From Berberis thunbergii (lineage: Eukaryota; Streptophyta; Magnoliopsida; Ranunculales; Berberidaceae), in the NCBI GenBank assembly GCA_003290165.1, contig QNQO01000558.1:310001-374000 (forward strand): a stretch of 64,000 nucleotides of DNA, written 5' to 3'. Position 1 is the first letter of the stretch. Every line of letters begins with the position of its first letter. The notes under the pieces are model-generated. The model did not search any database. It had not been told where the DNA came from and saw only the letters and a list, made by a program, of their open reading frames with translations. A program made the position numbers and the translations under genes. Shown piece by piece: positions 33,576 through 45,470 of the stretch.

Positions 33576-34579
33576 GTAAACATGTGGTTAGCCTTATCCA
33601 CATATCTGACAAAAATTTACCCATTAGAGGATATATATTTTCTTCAAATATTTGAATCAAATTGCCTGTAAAGATGAGGACTGAAGAGAATGGTATTGAT
33701 TAATTAGAAAATCAAATTTGATCTAAAAGAAATCTTCTTGTTGTCATCTTAAGTAAATTTTATGCAATCCTTAGTTTGAATCACTCCTTAGTTCAACAAC
33801 ACCATGTTAAGGAGATCCAAATGAGTAAAGATAAAGACACATCCTTCCAGCATCATTGCCAACTCATAGATTGCTGTGGTGGAGTCAAAGTTCCATATAG
33901 CTGTTGAATTCTGTTTCATTGATGAAGATCAATATTCTTCAGTTGTATGTACAGATAGAGAATAGTGAAGCTGGTAACCACGGTGGTAGTTTTGTTGTTT
34001 TTCGGAAATTTCAGCGTATTATACGTACACAGATAATAACTTGACAGAGAAATGGAATAGACCATTACAATGGTAATTGCCTTGTTATCAACAGTGAGAA
34101 TATCAGAGTTCTTTTCACTTTGTCAGACTGTTAATAAGGTTTGTGCGAAATAGTTAATCCTAGGAGATCTCATATGTACTTTGCTAATCATTGTCCCAAA
34201 GACATTAAAGTACTTAGCAGATAAACATCCCAACGTTTTGTAGGAAGACACATTGTTTCCGTCAGAATTTAGAAGTATGTTCAAGGCTGGACCTCTTCTC
34301 TTTTTCCTCCTTTTCACTCCTTGTACCAGTACCTCTGACTTCACTATGAGAAGCTCTTCTTCTATGGAGGAGAGTTTTTCAATTGAGGTGGTGTGATGGT
34401 AGCAATGGGGGAGTTGAAGTGGTGTGAATAAGAAACATTGAGGTTGAATTTCCATGTAATAGGACCTTTAAAATAAAACACTAGAGGTTGAATTTCCATA
34501 CACAAATTTTCCTGATACAAATGAGTTTTTATCATCTGAGTTTTTATCAGATGGAAACTGACATCCGTATATGTTGCAG

Positions 34580-34630
34580 GTTGCTGATCAGTTTTATAAC
34601 ATCTTGCACAAGTACTGTAACAAAGTTCAG
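34580..34630 (+). other. Exon-like segment, unidentified
   Basis: Fifty-one bases between GTTGCAG and GTATGT encode VADQFYNILHKYCNKVQ in an open phase-0 frame. Splice signals and amino-acid texture suggest an exon. I do not recognise the source gene. Confidence 0.35.
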
Positions 34631-34878
34631 GTATGTACTATCACTATGTGGATACCTTGAAATGTTCAATTCAAACCATCTTTTCACTCTTCTTAGGGTG
34701 TGTTTGGTTGCACCCATTCGATGTGAATAGGAATCCTCTTCCCACTTGGAATAGCATTTTGGGTGTTTGTTTGAGATTTTATTGGTGGGAACAAAACAAC
34801 TAAAACACTCCTTTGTGTTATTTGCTCTCCCTTTCTTCAGATTTTGACATTTTTGGACTCAATGTTTTGATGGTGTAG

Positions 34879-35135
34879 GTGTTTGGGTTTGCTGATTAGT
34901 ACAGAGGAGCTTATAGTAATGGCTTGAAGCCCTATGTGTGCCCATTCTACTGTTCTTACTCTGGTTATCAAGTAAGCAAATTTTACTTATTTTAGAACTT
35001 AATTTTTTGGTTCAGTTTCAGGGTGGATTTCTAATGGGTTTCAATTTGTTGTTCTAATTGAAGGATGAGTTGTTGTGGGGTGCTGCTTGGCTTCACAGAG
35101 CAACCAAAAACCCAACTTATCTCAACTACATTCAA
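34879..35135 (+). pseudogene. GH9 endoglucanase fragment, two exons
   Basis: Exon 1 (34,879-34,971) reads VFGFAD, stop, YRGAYSNGLKPYVCPFYCSY and SGYQ, ending at a GTAAGC donor. After a 92-bp intron ending TTGAAG, exon 2 (from 35,064) reads [20 protein letters not shown] and NYIQ. This is the conserved central block of plant family 9 glycosyl hydrolases (endo-1,4-beta-glucanases acting on cell-wall glucans). Both splice sites and phase are intact, but the in-frame TAG and the lack of all other exons make it a dead fragment. It lies within the CACTA element in the same orientation as the other captured pieces. Confidence 0.85.
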
Positions 35136-36507
35136 CCTAAATCATGTTTACCCAATAGCTGCAATATTATGTGAATTGTGTTTTGGTTTAGTCCTTGTTG
35201 GGTTGGGTGGTTTGGTGGTCAAATGGTATTTCTTCAACAATGGTGAACATGAAGAAGAGATAGAAGTTCATTCCAGATTGAACATGAAAATGAGGTGTTC
35301 TTAGTTTTTTAAATTTCTTCTCTTTTGAGTTTGATTTTTAGAGTTTTAATTATGATAGAGTATCTATAGATAGATGGATGAGCTCTTATGACTCTACAAG
35401 ACAAGTGGGGAAGTGAAGAAGGCAGAGAGAGAGTTCTAGCTTCTTTTGATGTTGAATTTGGATCTTTTTCACTGCTTTATTTAGTATGTTCCCATTGGGT
35501 TTAGAATAATTGTGAATTGGTTAGTAGTTTATTTTGGATAATTCAATGTGTGTTGTTATTGCATGATTTGATTTAACTCCAATCTTCATTCTGCATTTTG
35601 CAAATTTAGGAAAAAATTGAAGTACTAGAGAGTTAATTTTTTGAGAATGGTAGGATGATTTGGTTAGGGTAACAGCCAGCCAATTTAGTTTAATTTGTAT
35701 CGAAATAAACTACTTGGGTGGGTCGATGGGGTGAAGGATTGAGAGATTTGTACAAGGATCTTATTAAACTCTTGATTTCAGAGCTAAAAACCTGATCTTA
35801 AGAGTCGATTGGACTTAAAGCTAAAGGTATTTAATGTCGGATTTGGTAAAATTGGAGACCAAATTGGTGATATGTATAGGAGTATATGGATGTATGTCTG
35901 TGAATCTGTGAATCTTGGTTTTTTGTAGTATGTCACTGAATTTAATCTGTGATGTTGTAGCAGATCTTGGTTTTTTGCAACAGGAGAATTTTTGTAGTAG
36001 AGTTGTATGAAAAAACATACAACAAGAATGTTTATCTCCAACAAGATTTGCTACCATGTATGAAAAAACATCATTCACTGATGTATATTGCTAAGTGTAG
36101 AGTTGCTTTTATAGGTTGAAAATTTTAATAAGAAACAGATAGGCTGCAAAATCTAGAGCAACCAAGTTCTTCATTTCTCTTTTACTCTTGTTTCAGTTTT
36201 TCACTGTTTGGTTCTTCTCATTTACCATGCTTTTCTTCTTATTTCACTCACTCTTGTTTAGTAGTACACTCAGTGGACTTAATTGTGAAATATTGCTTGC
36301 AATCACCCTTGATTGCTTTCAGCCTAGGTATTACTGGGTAAGCAAGTCACTGTTCCATGCTCTGTTACTTGTTGCCCAATCAAATAGGAAATTGCGTGTT
36401 GGGGTTATTATGAACTCATGCTTGTATAAGTTCGGCATTGCTTAATTCTTGAATAGCAAATTTCTTGTCTTATGGCTTCTCAGACTAGGTCCTTTTGTGA
36501 ATTGCAG

Positions 36508-36561
36508 GAGTGGGTAGCAAACTTCGAGAAACTAAAGGGTGACCCATCTGCATTCTTGAAG
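36508..36561 (+). other. Exon-like segment, unidentified
   Basis: Fifty-four bases between TTGCAG and GTGTGT encode EWVANFEKLKGDPSAFLK. A possible 15-bp piece reading PRYYW (36,323-36,337, followed by GTAAGC) may precede it. Source gene unknown to me; likely another captured exon. Confidence 0.4.
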
Positions 36562-36942
36562 GTGTGTCTGGTCGATCAAGTTCAGTCGTAAGCATTCCAT
36601 CAAGTTCATGATAGTTTACTACCTAAATAAGTGAAAATAGTAGTTTCCTCAGTTAGCGGTGTATCTATATTCTGAGTTAAACTATGTACATTGCAAATGA
36701 AAAATCATTTATTTTCGACTCATTTCATTCCTTTTGTATTTTTGTCACAGTATTAGCGAATTGAATCCCCTGATTGTTTCAATTAAGTACAAAGATAAAA
36801 TAAAATCAACTAAAAACAGAGGGGAAAATGGACTTTATATCAGTGAACCTGAATATGTCTTTTGGTCTGACATCGCTTTGTCAAAATGCATGCCCATCCT
36901 GTGATACTGATACCTGATCGTTGACTTCCTTATTTGTTATAG

Positions 36943-37707
36943 ATCATTCCAAAATCTTGTTTCAACCGTTGATCCGGATACGCTCGCTGCTTTAAGTGGT
37001 GGAAGTACTGAAGGGATGTCACCAGACATGATGAAAATAGCTGCAAACATGATTGGCAAGATGCCACCGGATGAACTTCAAAAAATGCTCCAGATGGCTT
37101 CCTCTTTTCAAGGGAAAAATCCATTATTTCCTGCTGGGTTAGGGTCAACTGGCCAAATTTGAGGCCTGGAACCTTGCCAGAAGGCATGTCGCCCGACATG
37201 CTGAAGACTGCATCTGATATGATGAGCAAGATGACTCCTGAAGAGCTTCAGAAAATGTTTGAAATTGCCTCTAATTTGAGGGAGACAGACAATTCAAAAA
37301 CCTCAGGAGGCGGTGGAATTTCTGCAGTAAACAGGAATACTGATCCAGGTGAAAGTGGTTCCTCACGTGGGTTGTTCTCAAACTCAATGTCAGATCCATC
37401 TCCTTCAAATCTCCCGACCTCAAGTGCAGATCTTCAACAGCATATGCGCAACCAAATGAATGATCCGGCAATGCGTCAGGTATGCTGGAAATAAGCATAA
37501 GCTTCTTGCTTGAACTTAAGTTGTCTATTGTTTTTCTGACCTTCTGGAAGAATCATTTGCTAGATGTTCTCGTCCATGATTAAGAACATGAGCCCGGATA
37601 TGATGGCAAACATGAGTGAGCAGTTTGGAATCAAGATGTCGAAGGAAGAAGCAGCAAAAGCTCAACAAGCCATGTCCTCTTTATCACCAGATACCTTGGA
37701 TAGCATG
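36943..37707 (+). pseudogene. OEP61/TPR7 C-terminal exons, truncated
   Basis: Exon 1 (36,943-37,479) reads SFQNLVSTVDPDTLAALSGG, then MSPDMMKIAANMIGKMPPDE. After a one-base frame change near 37,150 it reads MSPDMLKTASDMMSKMTPEE and ends DLQQHMRNQMNDPAMRQ before GTATGC. Exon 2 (37,564-37,707) reads [20 protein letters not shown], then [20 protein letters not shown]. This is the MSPDM-repeat region of OEP61 (TPR7), a tail-anchored chloroplast-envelope/ER TPR receptor that binds Hsp70-delivered preproteins. The N-terminal TPR domain and the last exon with the membrane anchor are both absent; the copy ends at the donor GGTACTTG. The frame change and missing ends show it is a captured piece, not the functional gene. 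Confidence 0.85.
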
Positions 37708-37747
37708 GTACTTGCTAACCTATAAGCTGTTCTATATTTCCATGCCC

Positions 37748-37840
37748 CAATTCTAGCTGGCCTGGGAAAGGGAGCAAGGTTGCTGCCTGGGGGGGCGAAT
37801 GTACACTTTTGGCCCCCCTCTTTAACCACTTTTTTGGAAA
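37748..37840. repeat. Single arm of the AATTCTAGCTGGCC MITE
   Basis: AATTCTAGCTGGCCTGGGAAA, then the GCTGCCTGG and GGCCCCCCTCTTTAACCAC steps, follow the order of one arm of the MITE at 13,231-13,414. No opposite arm is present. Confidence 0.6.
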
Positions 37841-38699
37841 AAGAAATGAGCTGTCTGTTTTTTCTTTCTTTCTCATAGTTGCTACTAGTTATTAACACAT
37901 CCTTGTCTTGTCTTTCCTTGATATTCTTCTGTTCCATGCTCAGTTATGGTAACTAAATTGTCATCCCTGGTCAATGGTATAATTCATTTAAATTGTCATC
38001 CAAAATGATATAATTCGTTTAAGACAGTTTTGATTGCAATGAAAATTCTTTCCTTAATTCAATAATTACACTAGATTTGCACAATGCAAATCAAATCCAA
38101 ATGAAAGCCTAGACAAAGTAAAATAAATTACAAACATAACTTGCTTTCTCGATTACGCGAGAAATCTTCGTGTATTTTTTTATTTATTTATTATTATTTT
38201 TTTTGGGGGGGAGGGGGTACACGCCACATGGCAAGTGTCTGGTCGATCTTAGTAATGACTGATTTTGCAGATGTGGGGTTGTGATTTTGCTGCAGCAGCA
38301 AAAAAAATGTAATTTTTTTTCGATTATATTAATTTGCAACGGTTTCAAACCCTTGCAACAAACCATTTTTTTTTAACTGGCCACGGCTTAAAATCGTGGC
38401 CATTATGCTTGCAACGGCTATGAGACCAAAGAAATTCAAAATAAGTGATATATGTTGCCACGGTTATGGAACGTGGAGCATCTAGCCATGTCGGGTAGCC
38501 GTGGCTAAACCGTGGCTAAATGCAGAAAATCATCAAGTGTCCTCGAACATAAAACCGTTGCTAATATGTGTTGCCACGGTTTATAGCCATCAATTGTGAT
38601 TTGGCGACGCCTCAAATGGCCAGGCCTCTAAGCCGTGGCAATAGGTTACCCCCATGGTCCCAAACCGTTGCTGATGGGTATTTTTGGTGTAGTGATGTA

Positions 38700-39156
38700 A
38701 TGGCTCTAGGTCTTTAAACTTTCAGGCATCCTTTTGGCATACCATACCACAAAAAGGACTCTGACTGGAGAGACACCATTCACCCTGGCGTATGGGTCTG
38801 AAGCAATGGTTGCAGTATAATTAGGCATGCCTATGTTAAGAACCGATGAGTTTAGACTCGAGGACAATGATGAAGCGCTAAGAGTCGTACTAGATCTGCT
38901 CAAAGAGCGAAGAGACGAGGCTTCCGCCAAAATAGCGACCTATAAGCAAAAGATGGCCCAATACTATAACAAAAAGTTCAAGCCTCGAGAATTAAAGGTT
39001 TATGATTGGGTACTCAAAAACCCTACCAAACACCAAAACCTACGGGAAGGCAAGCTAAGCTCGAACTGGGAAGGCCCCTACAGGGTGACAACAATCAATA
39101 GGCCCGAAACCTATTGGCTAGATAACCCGAGTGGAAAGCGTCTAAAAAGACCATAG
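38700..39156 (+). pseudogene. Tat-family integrase C-terminus, second copy
   Basis: The plus strand reads LSGILLAYHTTKRTLTGETP and FTLAYGSEAMVAV. After a stop it reads LEDNDEALRVVLDLLKERRD, then KPRELKVYDWVLKNP and KLSSNWEGPYRVTTIN, the core-to-tail part of a Tat integrase. It duplicates 31,150-31,440 but is better preserved and extends further, to a stop at about 39,154. It resumes right after the CACTA right end. The pol region between this and the gag before the CACTA is missing. Confidence 0.85.
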
Positions 39157-40044
39157 ACTGTAGAGCACTAAAAGAAGTAGTATCAATAAAGGTACTCTCT
39201 TTAAATAATCCCATTTTGCATAACTCCATGCACATGAACAAGCCTAGTCCAACGAAGAGACTATAATGGCACACATGCAAATCGGACCCAGTCCATGGAC
39301 AGTTCACCATTGGCAAGCGAGCCTAGTACACAGACGGCACGCCGCATCCAATAGTTCAAGTCCACACAGACCAAACAACAATGAAGACCCAACTCGAAAG
39401 CTGGTCAAACTGTGGTACGAAATCTAGTTCTGTCGAATCAGAACAAATTCCCTTGGCACTTCAATACAGAATTGAGCCATACCAATCCATCCAGCGTCTA
39501 CTAACGAAAGCAGTCAAGGCCCAACCTGCTTGGGTAAAGATCATTTTTCAGCAACTTTATTCAAGGGGGAAGTTCCTTCATAGAGGGAATTGTGTCGAAA
39601 GGACTAGAGCAACACGCGCCCCTTTCGGACCAAGACAATTAAGTCCTTAAATATAGTTAAATCGTTTGGGGACCCATCTATTCAGGCAAATTGTACCATT
39701 TTAGCATATGAATATTGCTCACATGGACCAATATAATTTGTGTTCACTTTGAGCAAGCATGAAAAGAAAAAAACAACACAAATTCAAATGAAAAACCAAA
39801 CTTTATTCATTAATCAAAGTGTTGTTACAAAGCTTGATCGACTGATTGAATCAAAGTTTTACACACTTCAGGAATCTGAGCTTGGTGGAAAGGAAGGTGC
39901 AAGTGAAGATCTACCAGAACACATACTAGGTCTTTGCTCCACCAATCTGCCATCCAGAGGAGACTTCATGGATGAAGACAAGGAAGTAGCAATGGGGAAA
40001 GATCGAGATTAGTAAGATCAGTGAGGACATATATTAACGCATCA
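39157..40044 (+). other. Probable Tat-family 3' UTR and LTR
   Basis: It lies between an integrase tail and an LTR-end/primer site, so by position it should hold the 3' untranslated region and an LTR. No second full LTR copy in the window lets me fix the left edge. No gene recognised. Confidence 0.4.
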
Positions 40045-40371
40045 GTTTGGCGTTGTCCATGGGGAAAGATGACAAGTTTTCCATGAAACGAACATACAAA
40101 AGGTCTTCCTATCTAAATAGAGCATAGAAAATTGTTACCAGCATAAGATCTTGACTGCTTAATGATGCGCCGAGCCAGATGACGCTCTGGTTGGTGAAGC
40201 TCAACCATAGGGCCAAACTAACCCGATCAAGGAAGCTGGGCAGCCCCACTACCCAGACACAAAGGCGATCGAGGCTACCCCAACATGAGTTTGATTTTGC
40301 TCCACTTAGACTTCTTAGCTAGAGTGGTAGAAAGAATGAACCAAGAGAGGCATCAATGACCTTAGATTGGG
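40045..40371 (+). repeat. Tat-family primer site and leader, copy 2
   Basis: The primer site TGGCGTTGTCCATGGGGA (40,048-40,065) comes just after an LTR-type end ATCA. The leader matches copy 1 up to about 40,370 (CATCAATGACCTTAGATTG). No gag follows, so the element is cut off. Confidence 0.65.
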
Positions 40372-42600
40372 AACAACGAGATGTCTTTGGTTTGGCTTGA
40401 TCTACGTGCCCAACAAATATGTTGCACCTATTTTCTATTACAACAAGATGAAGGAAATAAAACAGTAGCCAAATGGACTGGAACATTCCATCTTTACCTT
40501 TTAAAAAACGTTATCAAGCTTGCGCTATCATCCATTGCTTCCAAGTGTGAGTATTTTTTTCCCATCTCATCGTTATTGTTATTACATTATTATTTATCTC
40601 ATCAATGTCGTCCATCATCATTTTTATTTATTTGCATGCCAAAAACTCTTGAAATTCATGCTTGGATAAAGTTACTGGCTTACCGCAATTTTTTTTGTCC
40701 TGAGACAACGTGTCTGTTTTCTTTTGTTTGAAATAATCCCAACACTTATTCAACTGGTGAGTGAGATGGTGCCTTCCTAAGACTAGAAGCCGCAGGATGG
40801 CTTTATAGACATTCCAATCTGGGATGTCTTTCTTTTTAGACTGAAATTCACATCTCAACAATTTACTGTCTTTTTGACAATGGATCACGCCAATGGTACT
40901 GTTCCATTGAATACCACTTTGGGAGTGAAACTCTGAAAGCGGTTAGTGGTTTCCTAGTTGGCCTCGGAAGTTTCCAAAACGTGGCTGGGCATTGTTATCA
41001 TAAAAAACTTTCTTCAGCCAGGTTTTCTATGCGGAAGACAACTCTTTTATGCGGGCCATCGGGCTAAATAATAGTTATAACCCAAACTTGACCTCTTTAG
41101 TTAGGCGGGTCAAATAGGTTGACATGATTGCAACACGGGCGTGTCTTTAACCCGTCGTAACCTTTTTTTACTTCACTGGGTGTAGTGAGGTTCAAATCCT
41201 GTTTTAGCTGTTGTTTCTCCTCTGTCTCTTTAATTAGTTTTGTGTTTATACTTATTTTGCTTCTGGGTTGTCACCAACCTCCTCCTTAAAAAGCCTACAA
41301 CTCCAATCGAACTGTCCAATATTCTTTCCCGTCAATTTAACAAAGTGAACAACGAAAGGTCGTCACACACATAATGGAACCCTAAAACAAAGAGAACCTC
41401 ACATTGGGTGCATATTTATTTTGGTGATTTGGCATGGAAGTAGGACAGTCAAAGTTAGCCAATTCCTTTTTAATCGTGGGAACCAGGGCACAGATTTTTA
41501 CATCCTTACTAGTATCAGTGAATCTGGATGAAACTAACTATACTAAGACTTGGCGTGTCAACAGGGATTTGTAATTACATGCCCTTGATGTCACAAGGCT
41601 TAAACAGGAAAATGGTCATTAGATCTTCATAGTCTTTGCATTGTATATCCTTATTGCTGCTGATGAATGTGTATTGACTGTAGAGGTTTGAGCTATATGA
41701 GGTAAGAGAGGGGTTCCCCCCATATTTTCCTACTCTCAGAAGGTTACTTTTTCTCGCTAGTGGAAGAGACCCAAAGATATCGTTGGAGAGTTGGGTGGAG
41801 TCGTTTACTACCTGCCTGAGAAGTGTTAATTAGGTGGGAAATGCATAGGACCTGAGGGGAAGCCTTAACTTAAATATTTTCAGAGCATTGTTTCATAAGG
41901 GGCTGTGGGCCTGATCTCCCTCATCAGTCTTTGGCTTTTTCCTTAACCTGTGCATGCAATAGTTAGAATTTCGTAAAAAAAAATGACACAGTCAGTGCTC
42001 TGGTTTATACTTTGTGTTCAGTATCGAATCTGATTATCCTTATAACTTAGCTGTCATACATAAAACGTACAGAAACTCAAATCATATATCACCAAACTGT
42101 AAGAGCTTTAGGGGTTGGAGCGTCGCTATAGCAAAGCTTCTGACAACCTAGCCTTTAATTACTGTGTTATCTCTTTTTTGCCCTATATCTATTAGGAAGC
42201 TATATTCCTAGTCTTATTTAAGACCCGTGCAAATGTAACTTGAAACAAATAAATATTAGAGAATTTAGTTGTAATAGATCGTCAATTTAAAAATGTAAGT
42301 CTTCAAAAATTCCTTCATTCTGGATATTGTCAGTAAACATTCATCATCCTCATACTTGATTTTTTGAATAGAGATAAATTATCTTCCATTCATCATTAAA
42401 TATTTAAAGATATATACCATCATGTAAATGAGCTTCAACAAGAAAATTATTTAACATGTGAATGGTAGACTAAATCAATACCTGTTGTGCATCATGAAGT
42501 GGTATAATTTTGGCCTTCTGTCCCCCTGTGCTTTTCGACTGTTATTTTCAAGAACACTTGGAGTGGATTGAAATGAAGTGGATTCAAATATCTACATGAT
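40372..42600. other. Intergenic, no recognised gene
   Basis: A 116-codon open frame at 40,381-40,731 (+) starts right after the leader copy but has no family resemblance. The rest is AT-rich with no clear repeat. Confidence 0.4.
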
Positions 42601-45470
42601 TCTTAGGGTGCAGTCCAAGGATGGCAAGGGCCAATGTCAAACATTTGCCAAGGAGACTCAAGTTTCAGGTATGTATAATTATTTTTGTGATCAAACATTT
42701 TTTTTAGTCAAACATTTCTCTTTCATGCTTCTATTACTGAAGCTCCTGGCATGAACTGATTATGTTAGTGGCATGTGAAGGCTCCAAATACAGTAATCGA
42801 GATTTTCGACGTAAGGCTAGGAAGAAGGATTATGTGGATTCTGAGTTTATCTTGGAAAAAATAGAAGAGAAAAAAGTTTCTCTGGAAAAATTTCTGCAAC
42901 ACTATTTGGCATCAGATTCTTAGCTGTCATGAGCGAATGAATGAAAAACGAGAAGAGCTTAAAAGGAGTATGTTACATAGAGTTCTCCCTGGGTTTTTAG
43001 GTGCTACTAATCGGCGTCAGGTAATTTAAATCTTCTTGTTCCTTGTCATATTAAGTTCTATTTACACTTATCCTTCCATTGCATCTGGATGTATTTTCTT
43101 TTATATGAGATTTAACAATTGTTCTTCAATTAAAAATATTGTTTTATTTGACATTGTTAAAGTATCTAACATCCGATGATTACATTCCTTTAGACTGGTT
43201 GATATGTACTACTTGTTTTGAATTGGGGAGTTTTCCGTGGAATTACTGATAATTTTACTGTTATACTTCATTATTTCCATAAACACACCTCACGTGACCA
43301 ACTTCCTCCCAAAGCGTGGTATACGTTTTTATTCTATCACCCCTCTAAGAGTAGGTTCTGTGGAGTTCAAGGAACTTATATATCCAACTCAAACCCTTGT
43401 AATGAAAGCAAATGCATCTCGTCTTCAACCTCTAGCAACAGTAGGGCTTTGTTTCTTTTCCCCTCCCTCCATCATTCTATCTATGGCTCTGTAAACTAAA
43501 CCAATGATATCTTTCAAAAGTAGGGATTGATATGTAGCAGATGTTTTAATGAATTTGTAACTGTCTAGCACACTCTCTTTACGATGTATTACACCCTCTA
43601 TCTGTTATTTGCTTTGTGGAGGTGATTTTTTTCTTTCAGATTGGAACATGAATTAAAATTTTCTTTTTCCCCAAATCTCAAACATGAAATGTTTTGTATT
43701 GAGAACTGAAGTTATTTGCTTCAGATTTTGGCAGAATTATAAATCAAAACTTGATTTGTTTCTTTATTTTTGTTTGTTTTAAAAATTTTGTGGCATCAGA
43801 GCATTCCTTACAAAATTCAACTTCTAGTGCATGCGTGCAACCAAGAAAAATTTGGAATTGGGGTCCAGGAAGACTGGGTCATCTTCATCTGATGATTGAG
43901 TGAGTTGTGAACCCAAAATTTGTGTAAAAATTTGTATGTAGAACCAAAAGGATAGTTTTGGCAAAAAGTGTTGGTTTGGACAATGTTATCCATATCGAAC
44001 AATACACGGGATCTTAATATCGTATTTAAGCGATTTATTGCACTATACACCGATACAATCCCTATATCACTCGTGTCAGGTTTAAATTCATTATTTATTT
44101 ATTTAAATATTACTCTTATAAGGTTAAACTAAACTAACTTGAGAGAGGTTTCGAGAGGAAAAAAGAAACTCTCAAAACAAAGGGTCATTAGAAATGGAAC
44201 TAGTTCCGACGAAGATGATGATGGGATGGGGATGTGGATGCCTTGCAGTTTTAAGAGTTGATAGTCGATAAAACATGGATAGTGTTCGACTTTTTTTGTG
44301 AAGTGATGAAACAACTTTTGGTAGTAGTAAGTTGACGCGTTGAACCAAATTTTACGCGCATAGGTTTTCTTTTGGGTACAATGGACATGAATGATTGGAT
44401 GGATGAGGGGTCTTACTTGGATGTTACAAACGTCATATTACAATGAATTTGTTTTTTTTTATAACATTATCTATATATATACGGTTGATTTATCTATATA
44501 TATGGACTGTTGCATATTTTTATTGTTATTTTTTGGAAAGCGAGTTGGGTTTTTATAGGATCCCATAGCATAGCCTATCAACGAGGTGCGACCTACAGGT
44601 CAACACCATAAGAAAGTAACCATGCCGCCGGTGGGTCTCAAACCTAGGACGTGGGGGATAAACCCACACAGCCCTAACCACTAGACCATAACACCATTGG
44701 CGACTGTTGCATATTTCTTAAATGAAAGAAATGAAAGTTTCATACACCATGTAGTATGCGTTGGGCCTAGACTTCAAAGTTTCCACAGAGGTGTGACAAC
44801 CAAACAATGGAATATCTGGATGTCTATCTATGGAAGATACTTTCAGGGAAACTAGCTCAAGGAAAATGAGTCTTAGTCAGCATATTTCTCTTCTTTGCAA
44901 TCAGACACAACCTTCGATTTCCCTACAGAGAACAAAGTCAACCCAATTTCTTTCCTGTGCGACAATCACTTGATAATTTTTTGTTATACTTTAACAAACT
45001 TCAATTAGTCATTTAACCAATAAAAACATGGGAGCCAGTGCTAATGCCTGATAAACTTGAATTGGTGCTAGTGTAATTTCTAGTTTGCTACTGTTCTTAC
45101 TCTAAAAATTTAAATGTTTTAGGGATGTATTGTGCATTCACGAAGTTTCCATCACTTAGTTGTTTTAAAGTGTTTCCATATCTTGTAGGATGCATTACTA
45201 GATGAGTTCTTGGTGAAACATAAGCAAGATTGTGCAACTATATTCTTGGAGAAGGTAATGTTCCTATGTTCTTATTTGGAGACACATACATGCATAAAAC
45301 AAAGCAAGCAATTAGTGTTTCTGGCTGTATCTTTGACAACATTTGGCAATTTGTTGTAACTGATTCATTTCCTGTTTCATTTGTAGGTACACGTGGCAGC
45401 TCTTTCGCATTGAGGAAACTTATAATTCCAAGGGTAAGGTTCAACAAGAACATTGATGATTTTTTTTATT
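42601..45470 (+). other. Exon-like pieces of an unidentified gene, interrupted by a SINE
   Basis: Several plus-strand pieces look like exons. MARANVKHLPRRLKFQ ends at a GTATGT donor (about 42,670). A lysine- and glutamate-rich block (42,780-43,019) ends at GTAATT. DALLDEFLVKHKQDCATIFL lies at about 45,190-45,255, and TWQLFRIEETYNSK between TTTGTAG and GGTAAGG (about 45,387-45,435). Stops split the second block. I cannot name the gene; the pieces may come from one decayed chromatin- or DNA-associated gene, but that is a guess. Confidence 0.3.
44520..44701 (-). mobile_element. tRNA-derived SINE, copy 2
   Basis: Box A TGGTCTAGTGG and box B GGTTTGAGACC are intact on the minus strand, with an A-rich 3' tail (44,527-44,534). 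A perfect 15-bp target duplication GACTGTTGCATATTT flanks it (44,505-44,519 and 44,702-44,716). It is better preserved than the 671-841 copy and so probably younger. Confidence 0.93.

Larger units (their letters stand above)
32186..38694. mobile_element. CACTA element carrying host gene fragments
   Basis: The left end CACTACACCAAAAGG and the right end TTTTTGGTGTAGTG (38,681-38,694) form the CACTA terminal repeat. Both ends carry subterminal GCCACGG...AAACCGT units in both directions (32,222-32,395 and 38,377-38,670), the usual transposase-binding layout. No transposase is visible in 6.5 kb. Instead the core holds spliced fragments of several plant genes, all on the plus strand: a response regulator (33,495), GH9 (34,879), OEP61 (36,943) and exon-like pieces at 34,580 and 36,508. 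I see no matching 3-bp target duplication (ACA versus ATG). It interrupts a Tat gag. Confidence 0.85.

Noticed and set aside
34123..34455. 110-codon minus-strand frame in the CACTA element
   Set aside because: No motif, no splice context, and opposite to the orientation of all recognised captured exons.
32183..38697. 3-bp target duplication for the CACTA element
   Set aside because: Flanks ACA or CGT versus ATG do not match for either left terminus.
44590..44700. Possible tRNA gene on the minus strand
   Set aside because: Boxes A and B are present, but it is the head of a SINE with an A-tail and target duplication, and no clover-leaf with anticodon could be drawn convincingly.
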